Source: Tissierellia bacterium
Lineage (GTDB): Bacteria > Bacillota > Clostridia > Tissierellales > Tepidimicrobiaceae
Direction of reading: 5' to 3'
DNA: 45,835 bases
Assembly (NCBI GenBank): GCA_012728725.1
Contig: JAAYEM010000049.1
Location: forward strand, 1-45,835
Shown here: in pieces, positions 1 to 9,060 of the stretch
Numbering within the stretch: the first letter of the stretch is position 1
Layout: the number at the start of each line of letters is the position of its first letter
Position numbers and translations under genes: made by a program
Notes under the pieces: model-generated
What the model saw: the letters and a program-made list of their open reading frames with translations, nothing else
Databases searched by the model: none
What the model was told of the DNA's origin: nothing

Positions 1-222
1 CCTAAGGACCATGCGGCCCATAAGTGTCATAGGGTATTAATCCCGGTTTCCCGAGGCTATCCCCTTGTGGAAGGCAGGTTCCTCACGCGTTACTCACCCG
101 TCCGCCGCTAAGTCCCCTACAACGTCATCCCGAAGGAATCTGTCCTAGGTGCTTCGCTCGACTTGCATGTGTTAGGCCCGCCGCCAGCGTTCGTCCTGAG
201 CCAGGATCAAACTCTCATTAAA
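1..222 (-). rRNA. rrs: 16S ribosomal RNA, 5' part only
   Basis: Read on the minus strand, the sequence begins with the universal 16S start AGAGTTTGATCCTGGCTCAG (about 196-215) and continues through the conserved GGCGGCGGGCCTAACACATG and GTGAGTAACGCGTGAGG blocks. Only the first ~220 nucleotides are present; the gene runs off the left end of the window, which is a common place for an assembly to break because rRNA operons are repeated. The mature 5' end is expected 5-9 bases upstream of AGAGTTTGATC, so 222 is approximate. Confidence 0.97.
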
Positions 223-300
223 AAAGTTTGCTAGCTCTTTTTACCTACTCAAAGTACTTCACACTGTTTAGTTGTCTAGGTTCATGAATTGTGCTTTAAT

Positions 301-329
301 AATATAACACAATTATTATTAGTTGTCAA
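301..329 (-). promoter_or_regulatory. rRNA operon promoter
   Basis: On the minus strand there is TTGACA (324-329), a 17-base spacer and TATATT (301-306), about 80 bases upstream of the 16S 5' end. A second TTGACA lies at 372-377 but has only weak -10 candidates, so a tandem promoter is possible but not shown. The rest of 330-529 holds no gene; it has a short hairpin (CGTCTG/CAGGCG, about 386-402) without a T-run. Confidence 0.8.
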
Positions 330-529
330 GTTTTTTTATAATTTTTTTATTTATTTGAAAGCTTCTACACTTGTCAACTTTTTTCGCCTGTTTTTCAGAC
401 GACATGTATTAACTTAGCATATTTTAATTAAGTGTTCAATTCTCAAATTCTCACATTAAAGGCAATTATCCATATTTAACTTCCTTTTCCCCGGAATATA
501 TTTATATATCTCTTTATTTTAATAAATGC

Positions 530-1657
530 CTATACTTCTATATTTAATAGCTTAACTTGTTTATTAATCCATTCATCTTCAGGGTTCAATTTATAAGCTT
601 TTTTAATATCTTCTATGGCCTTATCCCTCAAACCCACTTGTAAATAAGCTAAACCTCTATTAAATATAATCTTATAATCTTGGTCATATAAATCTATTCC
701 CTTACTAAAAATTTCTATGGCTTCATTAATGTTTCCCATTCCGAATAAACATATTCCTAATTCATTATATATGTTAATTTCTTTACCCCCTTCTTCTAAA
801 GCCTTATAAAAAAATTCTATTGCTTTTTCATAATCACCTATGCCTTTATAAGCTAATCCTGTAAGATACAATAGATTCCACCATTCACTATACCTATTCA
901 TTAGGGATAAAAAATTATCTAGGGCCTTGTCATATTCTCCCTTTGATAAATGGTTTATCCCCTCTTCATAATTTGCATCATCAGCTATTAAGTCTAATTC
1001 TTCCCGTATTTCCTGAATCAATTCCTCATCTTTAGACAATTTGATATACTTTTCCCATATCAATTTAGCTTTGTGAAATTGTCCATAATATTTATAATGA
1101 TAACCTAATTTATAGTAGGCTAAGGAGAAATCTTCATCTATATCTAATATTGTCTCTAATTGCTTAGTAGATTCCATTAAAAACTTTTTACCCTCATCCT
1201 CCTTATTTCTATTAATATAATCCTTTGCTATATTTTCCAAGGACAGGGCATAATTAAATATTCCCTCCACATTTTTAGCATTTATATTTGTTAAGGCCCT
1301 AAAAAATATGGCACCATCTTCATAATTGTTTTCTTCAATAAACTTAAGTCCCCTATATAGGATATATTCTTCTATCCTAGGATTATAATTATAGATTATT
1401 TTCTTATATTCTTCTTTATATTTAAAATTACAGTCTATACCAAGAATAAATATGATCCCATCTATCAAATGGGCTACTTTTAATCCCTCATGCAAATTTC
1501 CTTTTTTTATTTCATTTATCAACCTATTAGTGGCTATTGGAAGGGGAATATGGTCTTTAACAATATAATCCTTTATTCTTATATGGCTACCTTTTTTCAG
1601 TTCTACAAAAGAAACCTTATCAGTTTTCTTTGAAAAATAATCGTTTATAACTGTCAT
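530..1657 (-). CDS. Tetratricopeptide repeat protein
   Basis: A 375-residue soluble protein with no signal peptide. The C-terminal half (about residues 235-370) has clear TPR repeats with the usual spacing of small and aromatic residues, for example YLTGLAYKGIGDYEKAIEFF, YNELGICLFGMGNINEAIEIF and FNRGLAYLQVGLRDKAIEDI. More degenerate TPR-like helices occupy about 95-215. The N-terminal ~90 residues do not match a family I recognise. TPR proteins act as binding scaffolds; the partner cannot be told from sequence. It lies 9 bases downstream of the membrane-protein gene and follows a radical SAM gene on the same strand, so the three are probably co-transcribed. Confidence 0.85.
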   Translation of the reverse strand: MTVINDYFSKKTDKVSFVELKKGSHIRIKDYIVKDHIPLPIATNRLINEIKKGNLHEGLKVAHLIDGIIFILGIDCNFKYKEEYKKIIYNYNPRIEEYILYRGLKFIEENNYEDGAIFFRALTNINAKNVEGIFNYALSLENIAKDYINRNKEDEGKKFLMESTKQLETILDIDEDFSLAYYKLGYHYKYYGQFHKAKLIWEKYIKLSKDEELIQEIREELDLIADDANYEEGINHLSKGEYDKALDNFLSLMNRYSEWWNLLYLTGLAYKGIGDYEKAIEFFYKALEEGGKEINIYNELGICLFGMGNINEAIEIFSKGIDLYDQDYKIIFNRGLAYLQVGLRDKAIEDIKKAYKLNPEDEWINKQVKLLNIEV

Positions 1658-1666
1658 ATAATCACC

Positions 1667-2431
1667 TTAATCATATAATTTATTCATATACATTCTTTTT
1701 CTCCTAGTACTTGTGCTCAACAACTTAAATAGATAACCCCTATATATCATTATAAAAGAAAATACAGCTTGACCTAATATATAAAAAGCTATTCCTTTAA
1801 TGGAAAAATCGAAATTAAATCCTATATGGGTTGTAAAAACATTTAATAATAGGTTGTTAGTTATTAAATATAAAATTAGGTGAAACACTATATTAGGTAG
1901 TAACCAATTAACCCAATTTTCTTTCATAAAATCGATGGAGTATTTTATGCTTTCAAAGGGAGAGTAATATTTTAAATATACAGTCTCAGGCAGTGGATTT
2001 AAAAAGATTAAAACAGCTATACTAATTATTAGATTGAGCCCACTGCCATTAGAACCAACCATCTGCAATAGTGTAGATAATATATATCGTCCTATCCAGG
2101 CTATAAAAAATATTCCATATACCTTCCATAAAAAATACTTAAATCCTTCTTTAAAATTTTCAATGGTTATTCTATCATAATTTATTACATTAAAAAGCAG
2201 GTATAAATAATTAGATATAAGGCTGCTACTGGCTATGGCCATTATAAGACCTGCAATAATAGATAGTACCCCTCTAAATAGTGTATTCACAATCAGTATA
2301 ATAACTATATTTAAGAAAAGGTATACAAGACCTGAAAAAATTATCATCCAATTTTTGGTAAAGCTTTTGATGCTCTTTTTTACAACACTTTTATTTACTA
2401 AAATTATATCTTCCAATAGGCTCAAACCCAT
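1667..2431 (-). CDS. Hypothetical multi-pass membrane protein
   Basis: About 250 residues with roughly five to six hydrophobic segments (near residues 30-50, 52-75, 105-125, 130-150, 175-200 and 215-235), so an integral membrane protein of unknown function. The open frame begins at a GTG (2434) overlapping the TGA of the upstream radical SAM gene, but the ribosome binding site AAGGAG sits almost on top of that codon. ATG at 2431 or, with better spacing, TTG at 2425 is a more likely start. The overlap implies translational coupling with the radical SAM gene. I do not recognise the family. Confidence 0.75.
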   Translation of the reverse strand: MGLSLLEDIILVNKSVVKKSIKSFTKNWMIIFSGLVYLFLNIVIILIVNTLFRGVLSIIAGLIMAIASSSLISNYLYLLFNVINYDRITIENFKEGFKYFLWKVYGIFFIAWIGRYILSTLLQMVGSNGSGLNLIISIAVLIFLNPLPETVYLKYYSPFESIKYSIDFMKENWVNWLLPNIVFHLILYLITNNLLLNVFTTHIGFNFDFSIKGIAFYILGQAVFSFIMIYRGYLFKLLSTSTRRKRMYMNKLYD

Positions 2432-4200
2432 CACTCCTTTAATACAAACTCTGTGATATCATAAGCCCTATACTTATTAAGTGGACCCTTTTTATACTCA
2501 AACATAATATAGGAATCCTTCATTATACTATTATCCAGTAGATAACCATTATGGATTAATTTTAATATATCAATTTTAAATCCTTCTATATGAACTATAT
2601 TTATCAATTTCTTAGTTGCCATATCTCTATAATCTATTAAATATTTACTTAATAAATCTTCATCTTTTAATATCTCGTGTTTCTTTCTTTGGATAAAATC
2701 TGCATTGGATCTTTCAATAAAGCTAGGGATATTAGGATTGTTGTGGTTAGATACATAATCAAATTTGATTAATTCTTTAATAACAAATAAGTCTTTGAAG
2801 GATTTTTCTACTGAGAACTCTAATAATATTTCATATAGTCTGTTTCTACTGTGGGAAATAGAATGATACATATTCTTCTCCCAAAAATTCAAATAGTCCT
2901 CAAAAAAATCAAAGGGCTTGCTATACTTATTCTTAATAATATACTCTAATGTATGTTTAAAATACCCTTCATTATAGTATTTTTCTACTAAATCTTCTAT
3001 CCCTTTTAATTTCAACATGTCTGCAAAGCTCAAATAGTCTGTTTCTAGCACCTCATAGGGGGGACAATCTATAAACTTAAATCCATATTTTTCTTTGTCC
3101 CTTCTTAATCCAGAGCCCTTTAATAGCTTTAAAAAACCCAATTGTATCTTTTCTGCCCTTATTTCAAATACATCATTGAAGGACTTTTTAAAACTATGGT
3201 AGTCCTCATAAGGAAGACCTGCAATCAAATCTAAATGTTGGTGTATATTGTTAAAACTTTTTATTTCTTTTGTTACCTTTTTCAATTTTTCAAAGTCTGT
3301 AGTTCTACCTATAGCTTCAATAGTAGTAGGATTGGTAGATTGGACTCCTATTTCAAACTGGAATAAGCCCTCTTTAACGGTTTTAAGAAAGTTTAGCATT
3401 TCTTCATCTATCAGGTGGGCCGTTACCTCAAAGTGGAAGTTAATACCCTTAGGATCTTTATCCATTATGAATTTCATTATTTCCATTGCATATTTTTTAT
3501 TTGCATTAAAGGTTCTGTCTACAAATTTGACCTGTTTTACCTGAGCTTTTATAAGCCTATCCAAATCCTCCTTTACCCTATCCAAACTAAAGTACCTAAC
3601 CCCTTTTATAGTTGAAGATAAGCAGAACTGACAGTTAAAAGGGCAGCCTCTTGAACTTTCATAATATACAATCTTGTTGTGAAACTCATCCCCAATATCC
3701 TGATAGGGGGAGGGTATACTATCTAGATCCTTAATCAACTGCCTAGGAGGATTTTTTATAATTTTTTCTCCTCTCCTATATATCAATCCATCAATATGGG
3801 AATAATCTTTTTCTTTATCTATGATACTAGTTAACAAGTAATAAAAGGTCTCTTCCCCTTCACCATAAACTACAAAATCAATAAACCAACATTCTCTTAA
3901 TATTTCATCTCCATCAAAGGACACCTCAGGTCCACCTAATATAATTTTTATATTCGGGTTTACTGTTTTTATTATTTCACATATTCTTAAAACCTCTTGT
4001 CTGTTCCAAATATAAGTAGAAAATCCTATTATATCAGGAGCCCTTTTATACAGCTCACCTACTATATAATCCAAATTCTGATTTATAGTAAATTCCATCA
4101 ATTCTATATTAGGAATATCTTTACAGTATGACTTTAAATACCTAATAGCTAAGGCAGAATGAATAAATTTTGAATTTAATGTAGTTAAAATTATTTTCAT
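2431..4200 (-). CDS. B12-binding domain radical SAM protein (DUF4080-type)
   Basis: 589 residues. The N-terminal ~130 residues look like a cobalamin-binding Rossmann domain, including a segment near residue 90 (IKIILGGPEVSFDGDEIL) typical of such proteins. The radical SAM cluster motif CxxxCxxC is present in RGCPFNCQFCLSS at about residues 185-197, followed by a TIM-barrel core and a long C-terminal region like the DUF4080 domain. Family knowledge places it among B12-dependent radical SAM enzymes, often methyltransferases, but the substrate is unknown. The start has a good site AAGGAAGG. It heads a cluster with the membrane and TPR proteins. Confidence 0.9.
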   Translation of the reverse strand: MKIILTTLNSKFIHSALAIRYLKSYCKDIPNIELMEFTINQNLDYIVGELYKRAPDIIGFSTYIWNRQEVLRICEIIKTVNPNIKIILGGPEVSFDGDEILRECWFIDFVVYGEGEETFYYLLTSIIDKEKDYSHIDGLIYRRGEKIIKNPPRQLIKDLDSIPSPYQDIGDEFHNKIVYYESSRGCPFNCQFCLSSTIKGVRYFSLDRVKEDLDRLIKAQVKQVKFVDRTFNANKKYAMEIMKFIMDKDPKGINFHFEVTAHLIDEEMLNFLKTVKEGLFQFEIGVQSTNPTTIEAIGRTTDFEKLKKVTKEIKSFNNIHQHLDLIAGLPYEDYHSFKKSFNDVFEIRAEKIQLGFLKLLKGSGLRRDKEKYGFKFIDCPPYEVLETDYLSFADMLKLKGIEDLVEKYYNEGYFKHTLEYIIKNKYSKPFDFFEDYLNFWEKNMYHSISHSRNRLYEILLEFSVEKSFKDLFVIKELIKFDYVSNHNNPNIPSFIERSNADFIQRKKHEILKDEDLLSKYLIDYRDMATKKLINIVHIEGFKIDILKLIHNGYLLDNSIMKDSYIMFEYKKGPLNKYRAYDITEFVLKE

Positions 4201-4335
4201 ATTTTCAACCTTCCTTATTTAAACTATGTACATTATAGCATACTTTTATTATAACTCCCATCCAATACTTTCTATTTTATTAATATCTATTTATATACTA
4301 GAGATCTTATAAAACTTTTGTCCTATTTTGTTATA

Positions 4336-4364
4336 TTGAAGGTTTTACTAAAAAAGTATAGAAT
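4336..4364 (+). promoter_or_regulatory. Promoter of the 72-aa gene
   Basis: TTGAAG (4336-4341), a 17-base spacer and TAGAAT (4359-4364), 37 bases before the start codon. It is a good vegetative sigma-A type match and supports the small downstream ORF as a real gene. Confidence 0.65.
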
Positions 4365-4401
4365 AGTACATAAGACAATATTTTATGAAAGGGGTTATTA
4401 A

Positions 4402-4620
4402 ATGAGAGAATTCGACAAAATTGCAATACAGGAAATATCTAAAGAAGATATGTTGATGATTATTCAGGCATTGGAATATACTGGTAACAATACTAATATT
4501 GATGCCTTTTTAAAGTTAAGAGATAATATTGTAAAAGAGTTAAGCTCCTTAGCCGAAAGTACTGAAGAAGAATTTGTAGAATACCTAAATAAATCCTGCC
4601 AAATAGAAACTGCCCCATAA
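4402..4620 (+). CDS. Small hypothetical protein (72 aa)
   Basis: A 72-residue acidic, helix-rich soluble protein without a signal peptide, membrane segment or cysteine cluster (one Cys near the C-terminus). The start is supported by the site AAAGGGG and by a promoter match 37 bases upstream, and the gene ends in a bidirectional terminator. It stands alone on the plus strand between two minus-strand blocks. I do not recognise the family and assign no function. Confidence 0.75.
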   Translation: MREFDKIAIQEISKEDMLMIIQALEYTGNNTNIDAFLKLRDNIVKELSSLAESTEEEFVEYLNKSCQIETAP

Positions 4621-4639
4621 TTTTTTCAGTAAAAAAGTC

Positions 4640-4664
4640 AAACCTTCCTCTAAAGGGAAGGTTT
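4640..4664. terminator. Bidirectional terminator between the 72-aa gene and argS
   Basis: Inverted repeat AAACCTTCC / GGAAGGTTT with a 7-base loop, T-rich on both sides. It lies between the convergent 3' ends of the 72-aa gene and argS. Confidence 0.75.
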
Positions 4665-4669
4665 TATTA

Positions 4670-6370
4670 TTACATCTTATCTGGAGCTTCAATACCTAGT
4701 AAGCCTAACCCTGTCTTTATTACCGTCTTGGCTGCATATACTAAATTTAGTCTAGCCTTCTTTAAATCTTCCTCTACTGTCATTATAGGACAGGAATTAT
4801 AGAATTTATTAAAGGCTTTAGCTATTTCAACTATATGTCGTGTAATAATAGAGGGTTCATATTTTTCTAAAGCATCTAGTACTGCCTTTGGGAAATTGTA
4901 CAATAATCTTATTAAATTTATTTCATCCTCATTTTGTAGCAAGCTATAGTCTACCCTATCCTCCAATTTAAACTGGCCTTTTCCCAACAAGCTATTTGCC
5001 CTTGCATGGGTATACTGTACATAGGGCCCAGTTTCTCCTTCAAAACTTAAAGTCCTATCCCAGGTAAAAACATAATCTTTAATCCTATTGTTGAATAGCT
5101 CTTGGAATATAACAGCACCTACTCCTACTTGTTTAGCAACTTCTTCTTTATTTTCAAGGTCTGGGTTTCTTTCCTCTATTATCTTCAAAGTGCTCTCAAT
5201 GGCCTTGTTTAATACATCTTCTAAAAATACAACTCTTCCTTGTCTAGTTGACAAGGTTCCATCTTCCAAGCTTACCATTCCAAAGGGTACATGGACACAA
5301 TCTTTAGCCCACTCATAACCCATTAGTTCAATAATTTTAAATAGCTGCTTAAAATGAAGATTTTGCTGGGAAGCTACTACATATATATTCTTATAAAAAT
5401 CATAATGCTCCTTTCTATATATGGCCGCAGCTATATCCCTTGTAATGTATAGGGTGGACCCGTCACTCTTTTTTATCAACACAGGGGGCATATCATAGGG
5501 CTCCAAATCTACAATATAAGCGCCTCTAGATTCTTTTAACAAGCCCTTTTCTTCCATTTCTTCTATCACTCTTGGCATCTTATCTGAATAGAAGCTCTCT
5601 CCAGCATAAGAATCGAATTCAATATTTAACAGTTCATACACCCTGTTAAATTCCTTTAGGCTAATATCCCTTATCCATTGCCAAAGCTCTAAAGCCTCTT
5701 CATTGCCTTCTTCTAACTCCTTGAACCAATATCTTGCCTCATCCTTTAAGCTCTCATCCTTTTCCGCTTCTGCATTAAATTTAACGTATAGTTTTAATAA
5801 CTCATTTATGGGATCTGCTTCTATTACCTCCATATCTCCCCATTTTTTGTATGCTGCTATAAGCATTCCAAATTGGGTACCGTAGTCCCCTAAATGATTT
5901 AACCTTACAGTATTAAAGCCTTGGAATTTAAATATCTTTTCAATAGAATTACCTATAACAGTAGTTCTTATATGGCCTATGTGAAAGGGTTTAGCAATAT
6001 TAGGAGAAGAAAACTCTACCAGCACCTTTCTTCCTTTTCCAATATTGGTAGAACCAAACTTTTCTTTTTCCTCCTTTATACTATCCAGTACTGTTTCAGT
6101 AAGTTTTACTTTGTTTATAAAGAAATTCACATAAGGTCCTACATTTTCCACCTTTTCAAAATATTCTCCCAGTTCTACTTTATTAGCTATTTCCTCTGCT
6201 ATTAGATTGGGAGCCTTCCTAAAAATTTTAGCCAATCTAAAACATGGAAAGGCATAGTCCCCCATATCATAATTGGGTGGTATTTCTATCAATGATTCAA
6301 TTTCTTCTTTATCTAAACTATCAACAACTTCATGAATTATACTAACTACTTCCTTTTTAAAATCAATCAT
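4670..6370 (-). CDS. argS: Arginyl-tRNA synthetase
   Basis: Class I synthetase charging tRNA-Arg with arginine and ATP; 566 residues from the chosen start, normal for the family. Visible signatures are the N-terminal additional domain, the HIGH motif in KPFHIGHIRTT near residue 125, the KMSK-equivalent LSTRQGRVV near 375, and the C-terminal DALR anticodon-binding domain ending in LLGIEAPDKM. The frame is open further upstream, but that extension lies inside the T-box terminator hairpin. The ATG at 6370 follows GGAGGAGG with correct spacing. It is the last gene of a minus-strand block and is preceded by its own T-box leader. Confidence 0.97.
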   Translation of the reverse strand: MIDFKKEVVSIIHEVVDSLDKEEIESLIEIPPNYDMGDYAFPCFRLAKIFRKAPNLIAEEIANKVELGEYFEKVENVGPYVNFFINKVKLTETVLDSIKEEKEKFGSTNIGKGRKVLVEFSSPNIAKPFHIGHIRTTVIGNSIEKIFKFQGFNTVRLNHLGDYGTQFGMLIAAYKKWGDMEVIEADPINELLKLYVKFNAEAEKDESLKDEARYWFKELEEGNEEALELWQWIRDISLKEFNRVYELLNIEFDSYAGESFYSDKMPRVIEEMEEKGLLKESRGAYIVDLEPYDMPPVLIKKSDGSTLYITRDIAAAIYRKEHYDFYKNIYVVASQQNLHFKQLFKIIELMGYEWAKDCVHVPFGMVSLEDGTLSTRQGRVVFLEDVLNKAIESTLKIIEERNPDLENKEEVAKQVGVGAVIFQELFNNRIKDYVFTWDRTLSFEGETGPYVQYTHARANSLLGKGQFKLEDRVDYSLLQNEDEINLIRLLYNFPKAVLDALEKYEPSIITRHIVEIAKAFNKFYNSCPIMTVEEDLKKARLNLVYAAKTVIKTGLGLLGIEAPDKM

Positions 6371-6400
6371 CCCTTTACCTCCTCCATATATAATCAACAA

Positions 6401-6600
6401 AGCTCCCATCTCACTAAGAGACGAGAGCTATCCCGTGGTACCACTCTTATTGGCAAAAGCCCACTCCAAGTCTTTAACGCAACTAGCGTAATATCCTACT
6501 AAATTTCAGATATAACCTCTGGGGCTCTCTTCAAATATATTCTTTTGTACTGGCTTCCACCAACCCAGCTCGCTATTACAAAGAATATACTCTACTCCCC
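6401..6600 (-). promoter_or_regulatory. T-box leader of argS, specifier AGA
   Basis: A T-box riboswitch senses uncharged tRNA and allows read-through into the synthetase gene. On the minus strand the T-box sequence AAGAGTGGTACCACGGG is at 6432-6448, its UGGU region pairing with the tRNA 3' end. Stem I contains AGTA on its 5' side and GAAG followed by AGA at 6526-6528 on its 3' side, in the same position as the specifiers in the thrS and valS leaders here. AGA is an arginine codon. The competing terminator is AGCTCTCGTCTC / GAGATGGGAGCT (about 6401-6429), followed by a weak T-run. Confidence 0.9.
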
Positions 6601-6634
6601 CCTTCATTGGATTTTATTATTTGGTATCGATTTT

Positions 6635-6663
6635 AATATACAATATTATTACAAATATTTCAA
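6635..6663 (-). promoter_or_regulatory. Promoter of the argS T-box transcript
   Basis: On the minus strand TTGAAA (6658-6663), a 17-base spacer and TATATT (6635-6640), just after the mutS2 stop codon and upstream of the T-box. This gives argS its own transcript, separate from mutS2. Confidence 0.7.
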
Positions 6664-6667
6664 GCTA

Positions 6668-9046
6668 TTATTTAAGCTCTATTACTGTAACACCATCCCC
6701 ACCTTCATTATAATCCCCCATTCTAAAGGATTTTATATGCCTATGACCTTTAATATAGGATTTGATACCCTCACGAAGTACCCCTGTACCCTTACCGTGA
6801 ATAATATACGCCTCTTTAAGACCAGCTATATAAACATCATCAATATACTTATCCAGATCTAATATGGCTTCATCTAAGGTTTTCCCTCGTAAGTCAATTT
6901 CATTTTTAACCTTTGAAGCCTTAGATTTAATTATTTTCCTAGTACTTCCTTGTATCCTATCCTCTTCCTTAATTTTTGAACGCCTCAAAGTAGAAAGAGG
7001 GACGCTTACTTTCATTATTCCCACCTGGACCAAAACATTACCAGATTCATCAGGCAATTCAAGGACCGTTCCCACTTGGTTCAAGGATAAAACCTCTACT
7101 TGTTCTCCAACCTTTAGGTTTTTAGGTACTTTATCTGATTTTACATTTAATACCTCTTCCGATAAGGAGCTCTCCATCTTTTCAATACTAGTTTTTAATC
7201 TTTCTTGTGCCTCATGGATCTTCCTACTTCTATCCTTTTCTATATCCTTTGATATCTGTCTTAATTCTTTAATTATACTGTCGGCTTCTTCTTTTGCAGC
7301 CTTAAGAATAGTCCTGGCTTCTTCTTTTGCTTTAAGGATTATCTTCTCTCTAGCTTCTTTTGTCCTAGCCTTTTCATGGGTCAACTCTTCCTTTAACCTT
7401 TCCACCTCATCCTTTAGCTTTTCTGTTTCAAATCTATTTTCCTCAATAATCCTCCTATCCCTATCTATAGCCTGTAATACATCTTCAAATTCAATAGCTT
7501 CTTTAGAAACTAGGTTTTTTGCATAATCTATTATATAGTTTGGTAACCCTAGCCTTCTGGATATTTCAAAAGCATTAGATTTGCCTGGTACCCCAATCAA
7601 TAATCTATATGTGGGGCTTAAAGTTTCAACATCAAATTCTACCGAGGCATTTTTCACTCCATCTGTTGTTAATGCATATAGTTTCAACTGGCTATAGTGG
7701 GTTGTTGCAATAGTTCTTATGTTTGATTTCAATAGATAATCTAGTATAGCCATGGCAAGAGCTGCCCCTTCAGTGGGATCCGTACCTGCACCTAATTCAT
7801 CAAATAGCACTAAACTATTGGGCCCAACTTCTTCTAAAATATTTACAATATTGGTCATATGAGATGAAAATGTACTCAAACTCTGCTCTATACTTTGCTC
7901 ATCACCAATATCAGCAAAAATTTGATCAAAAACGGCTATCTGTGAATTAAAATCAGCTGGAATATGCAATCCAGACTGGGCCATCAAAGTTAATAGCCCT
8001 ACAGTTTTTAAGGTTACAGTTTTCCCTCCCGTATTGGGACCAGTAATTACTAAGGTATTAAAATCTTTGCCAAGGTATATATCTATAGGTACCACCTTTT
8101 CCTTGTCTAATAAGGGGTGGCGAGCCTTTTTAATATCTATATAACCCTCTGTATTTAATATGGGTTTAATTGCATCCATTTCCAAGGCTAGCTTTCCTTT
8201 AGCAAATACGAAATCCAAATGCTTTAATATTTCTTGATTATTTTTAATATTGTCTATTTCCTCAGCCACAAGGCCAGTTAATCTCTTTAATATTCTTTCT
8301 ATTTCCTCCCTTTCTTGAAGCTCAAGGCTTCTCAATTCATTATTTAATTCGACTACAGCCATTGGCTCTACAAAAAGGGTGGCACCACTGGAAGATTGAT
8401 CATGGACTATACCAGGAAAATACCCCTTATGCTCCTGCTTTATAGGTACAACGTATCTCCCCTCTCTCATAGTCACTATACTATCCTGCAAATATTTCCT
8501 ATATTTAGGAGAGTTAATAATGGAATTTAGCTTAGTTCGTATAGATTCGTTCTTGCTTAAAATCTGCCTCCTTATGCTCCTTAAAGCAGGGCTTGCATCA
8601 TCGGAGATTTCATCTTCACCTATTATTGCATTGTTAATCTCCTCCTCTATATGTTTTAAAACCCTCAAATCATTTATAAGACCCTGTATAATTGGGAAAG
8701 CCCCTAATTCATCATCTTTTATTTCTTTTATATATTTCTTTAAGCTTCTAGAGACCCTTAAAGAATCTGAAATCTTTAATAAAGCACCTGGACTTAATAT
8801 ACCCCCAATTTCTGCAATCTTTATTTCATGGGATAGGTCAGTTATTCCAAAAAGGGGTGGGTTTCCTTGCTTAATTAGTAAGTCAAAGGCTTCCTTTGTT
8901 TCCCTTTGATAGTATTCTATCCTATCTGCATCAGTAAGAGGCCTAATGCTTTCTGCCAATTCTCTTCCCAACTGGGACTCAGTCTTTTCCGCCAAATGTT
9001 CTATGATTTTTTCATATTCTAGTACTCTAAAAGTTTTTTCATTCAT
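6668..9046 (-). CDS. mutS2: Endonuclease MutS2
   Basis: 792 residues, standard for MutS2. It has a MutS core and ABC-type ATPase with Walker A GPNTGGKT near residue 335, and a downstream Walker B region VLFDELGAGTDPTEG near 415. A coiled-coil segment rich in Glu and Lys spans about 515-635, and a C-terminal Smr nuclease domain starts at IDLRGKTLDEA with HGKGTGVLR near 755. The mismatch-recognition domain of MutS is absent, as expected. Family members suppress recombination or rescue collided ribosomes. The start has GAGGTGAG; it follows the U32 gene by 14 bases, so they share a transcript. Confidence 0.96.
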   Translation of the reverse strand: MNEKTFRVLEYEKIIEHLAEKTESQLGRELAESIRPLTDADRIEYYQRETKEAFDLLIKQGNPPLFGITDLSHEIKIAEIGGILSPGALLKISDSLRVSRSLKKYIKEIKDDELGAFPIIQGLINDLRVLKHIEEEINNAIIGEDEISDDASPALRSIRRQILSKNESIRTKLNSIINSPKYRKYLQDSIVTMREGRYVVPIKQEHKGYFPGIVHDQSSSGATLFVEPMAVVELNNELRSLELQEREEIERILKRLTGLVAEEIDNIKNNQEILKHLDFVFAKGKLALEMDAIKPILNTEGYIDIKKARHPLLDKEKVVPIDIYLGKDFNTLVITGPNTGGKTVTLKTVGLLTLMAQSGLHIPADFNSQIAVFDQIFADIGDEQSIEQSLSTFSSHMTNIVNILEEVGPNSLVLFDELGAGTDPTEGAALAMAILDYLLKSNIRTIATTHYSQLKLYALTTDGVKNASVEFDVETLSPTYRLLIGVPGKSNAFEISRRLGLPNYIIDYAKNLVSKEAIEFEDVLQAIDRDRRIIEENRFETEKLKDEVERLKEELTHEKARTKEAREKIILKAKEEARTILKAAKEEADSIIKELRQISKDIEKDRSRKIHEAQERLKTSIEKMESSLSEEVLNVKSDKVPKNLKVGEQVEVLSLNQVGTVLELPDESGNVLVQVGIMKVSVPLSTLRRSKIKEEDRIQGSTRKIIKSKASKVKNEIDLRGKTLDEAILDLDKYIDDVYIAGLKEAYIIHGKGTGVLREGIKSYIKGHRHIKSFRMGDYNEGGDGVTVIELK

Positions 9047-9060
9047 AGTCTCACCTCAGA

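Noticed and set aside
372-377. Second rRNA promoter
   Set aside because: The TTGACA is perfect, but at 16-18 bases only ATAAAT-like or worse -10 sequences occur, so it was mentioned but not called.
6371-6409. Longer argS start at 6409
   Set aside because: That ATG lies within the T-box terminator stem, whereas GGAGGAGG directly precedes the ATG at 6370.
6864-7526. Long plus-strand ORF (220 codons) opposite mutS2
   Set aside because: A shadow of the coiled-coil region of mutS2: Ser/Leu/Phe-rich, the typical antisense of Glu/Lys/Arg-rich coding sequence, with no ribosome binding site.
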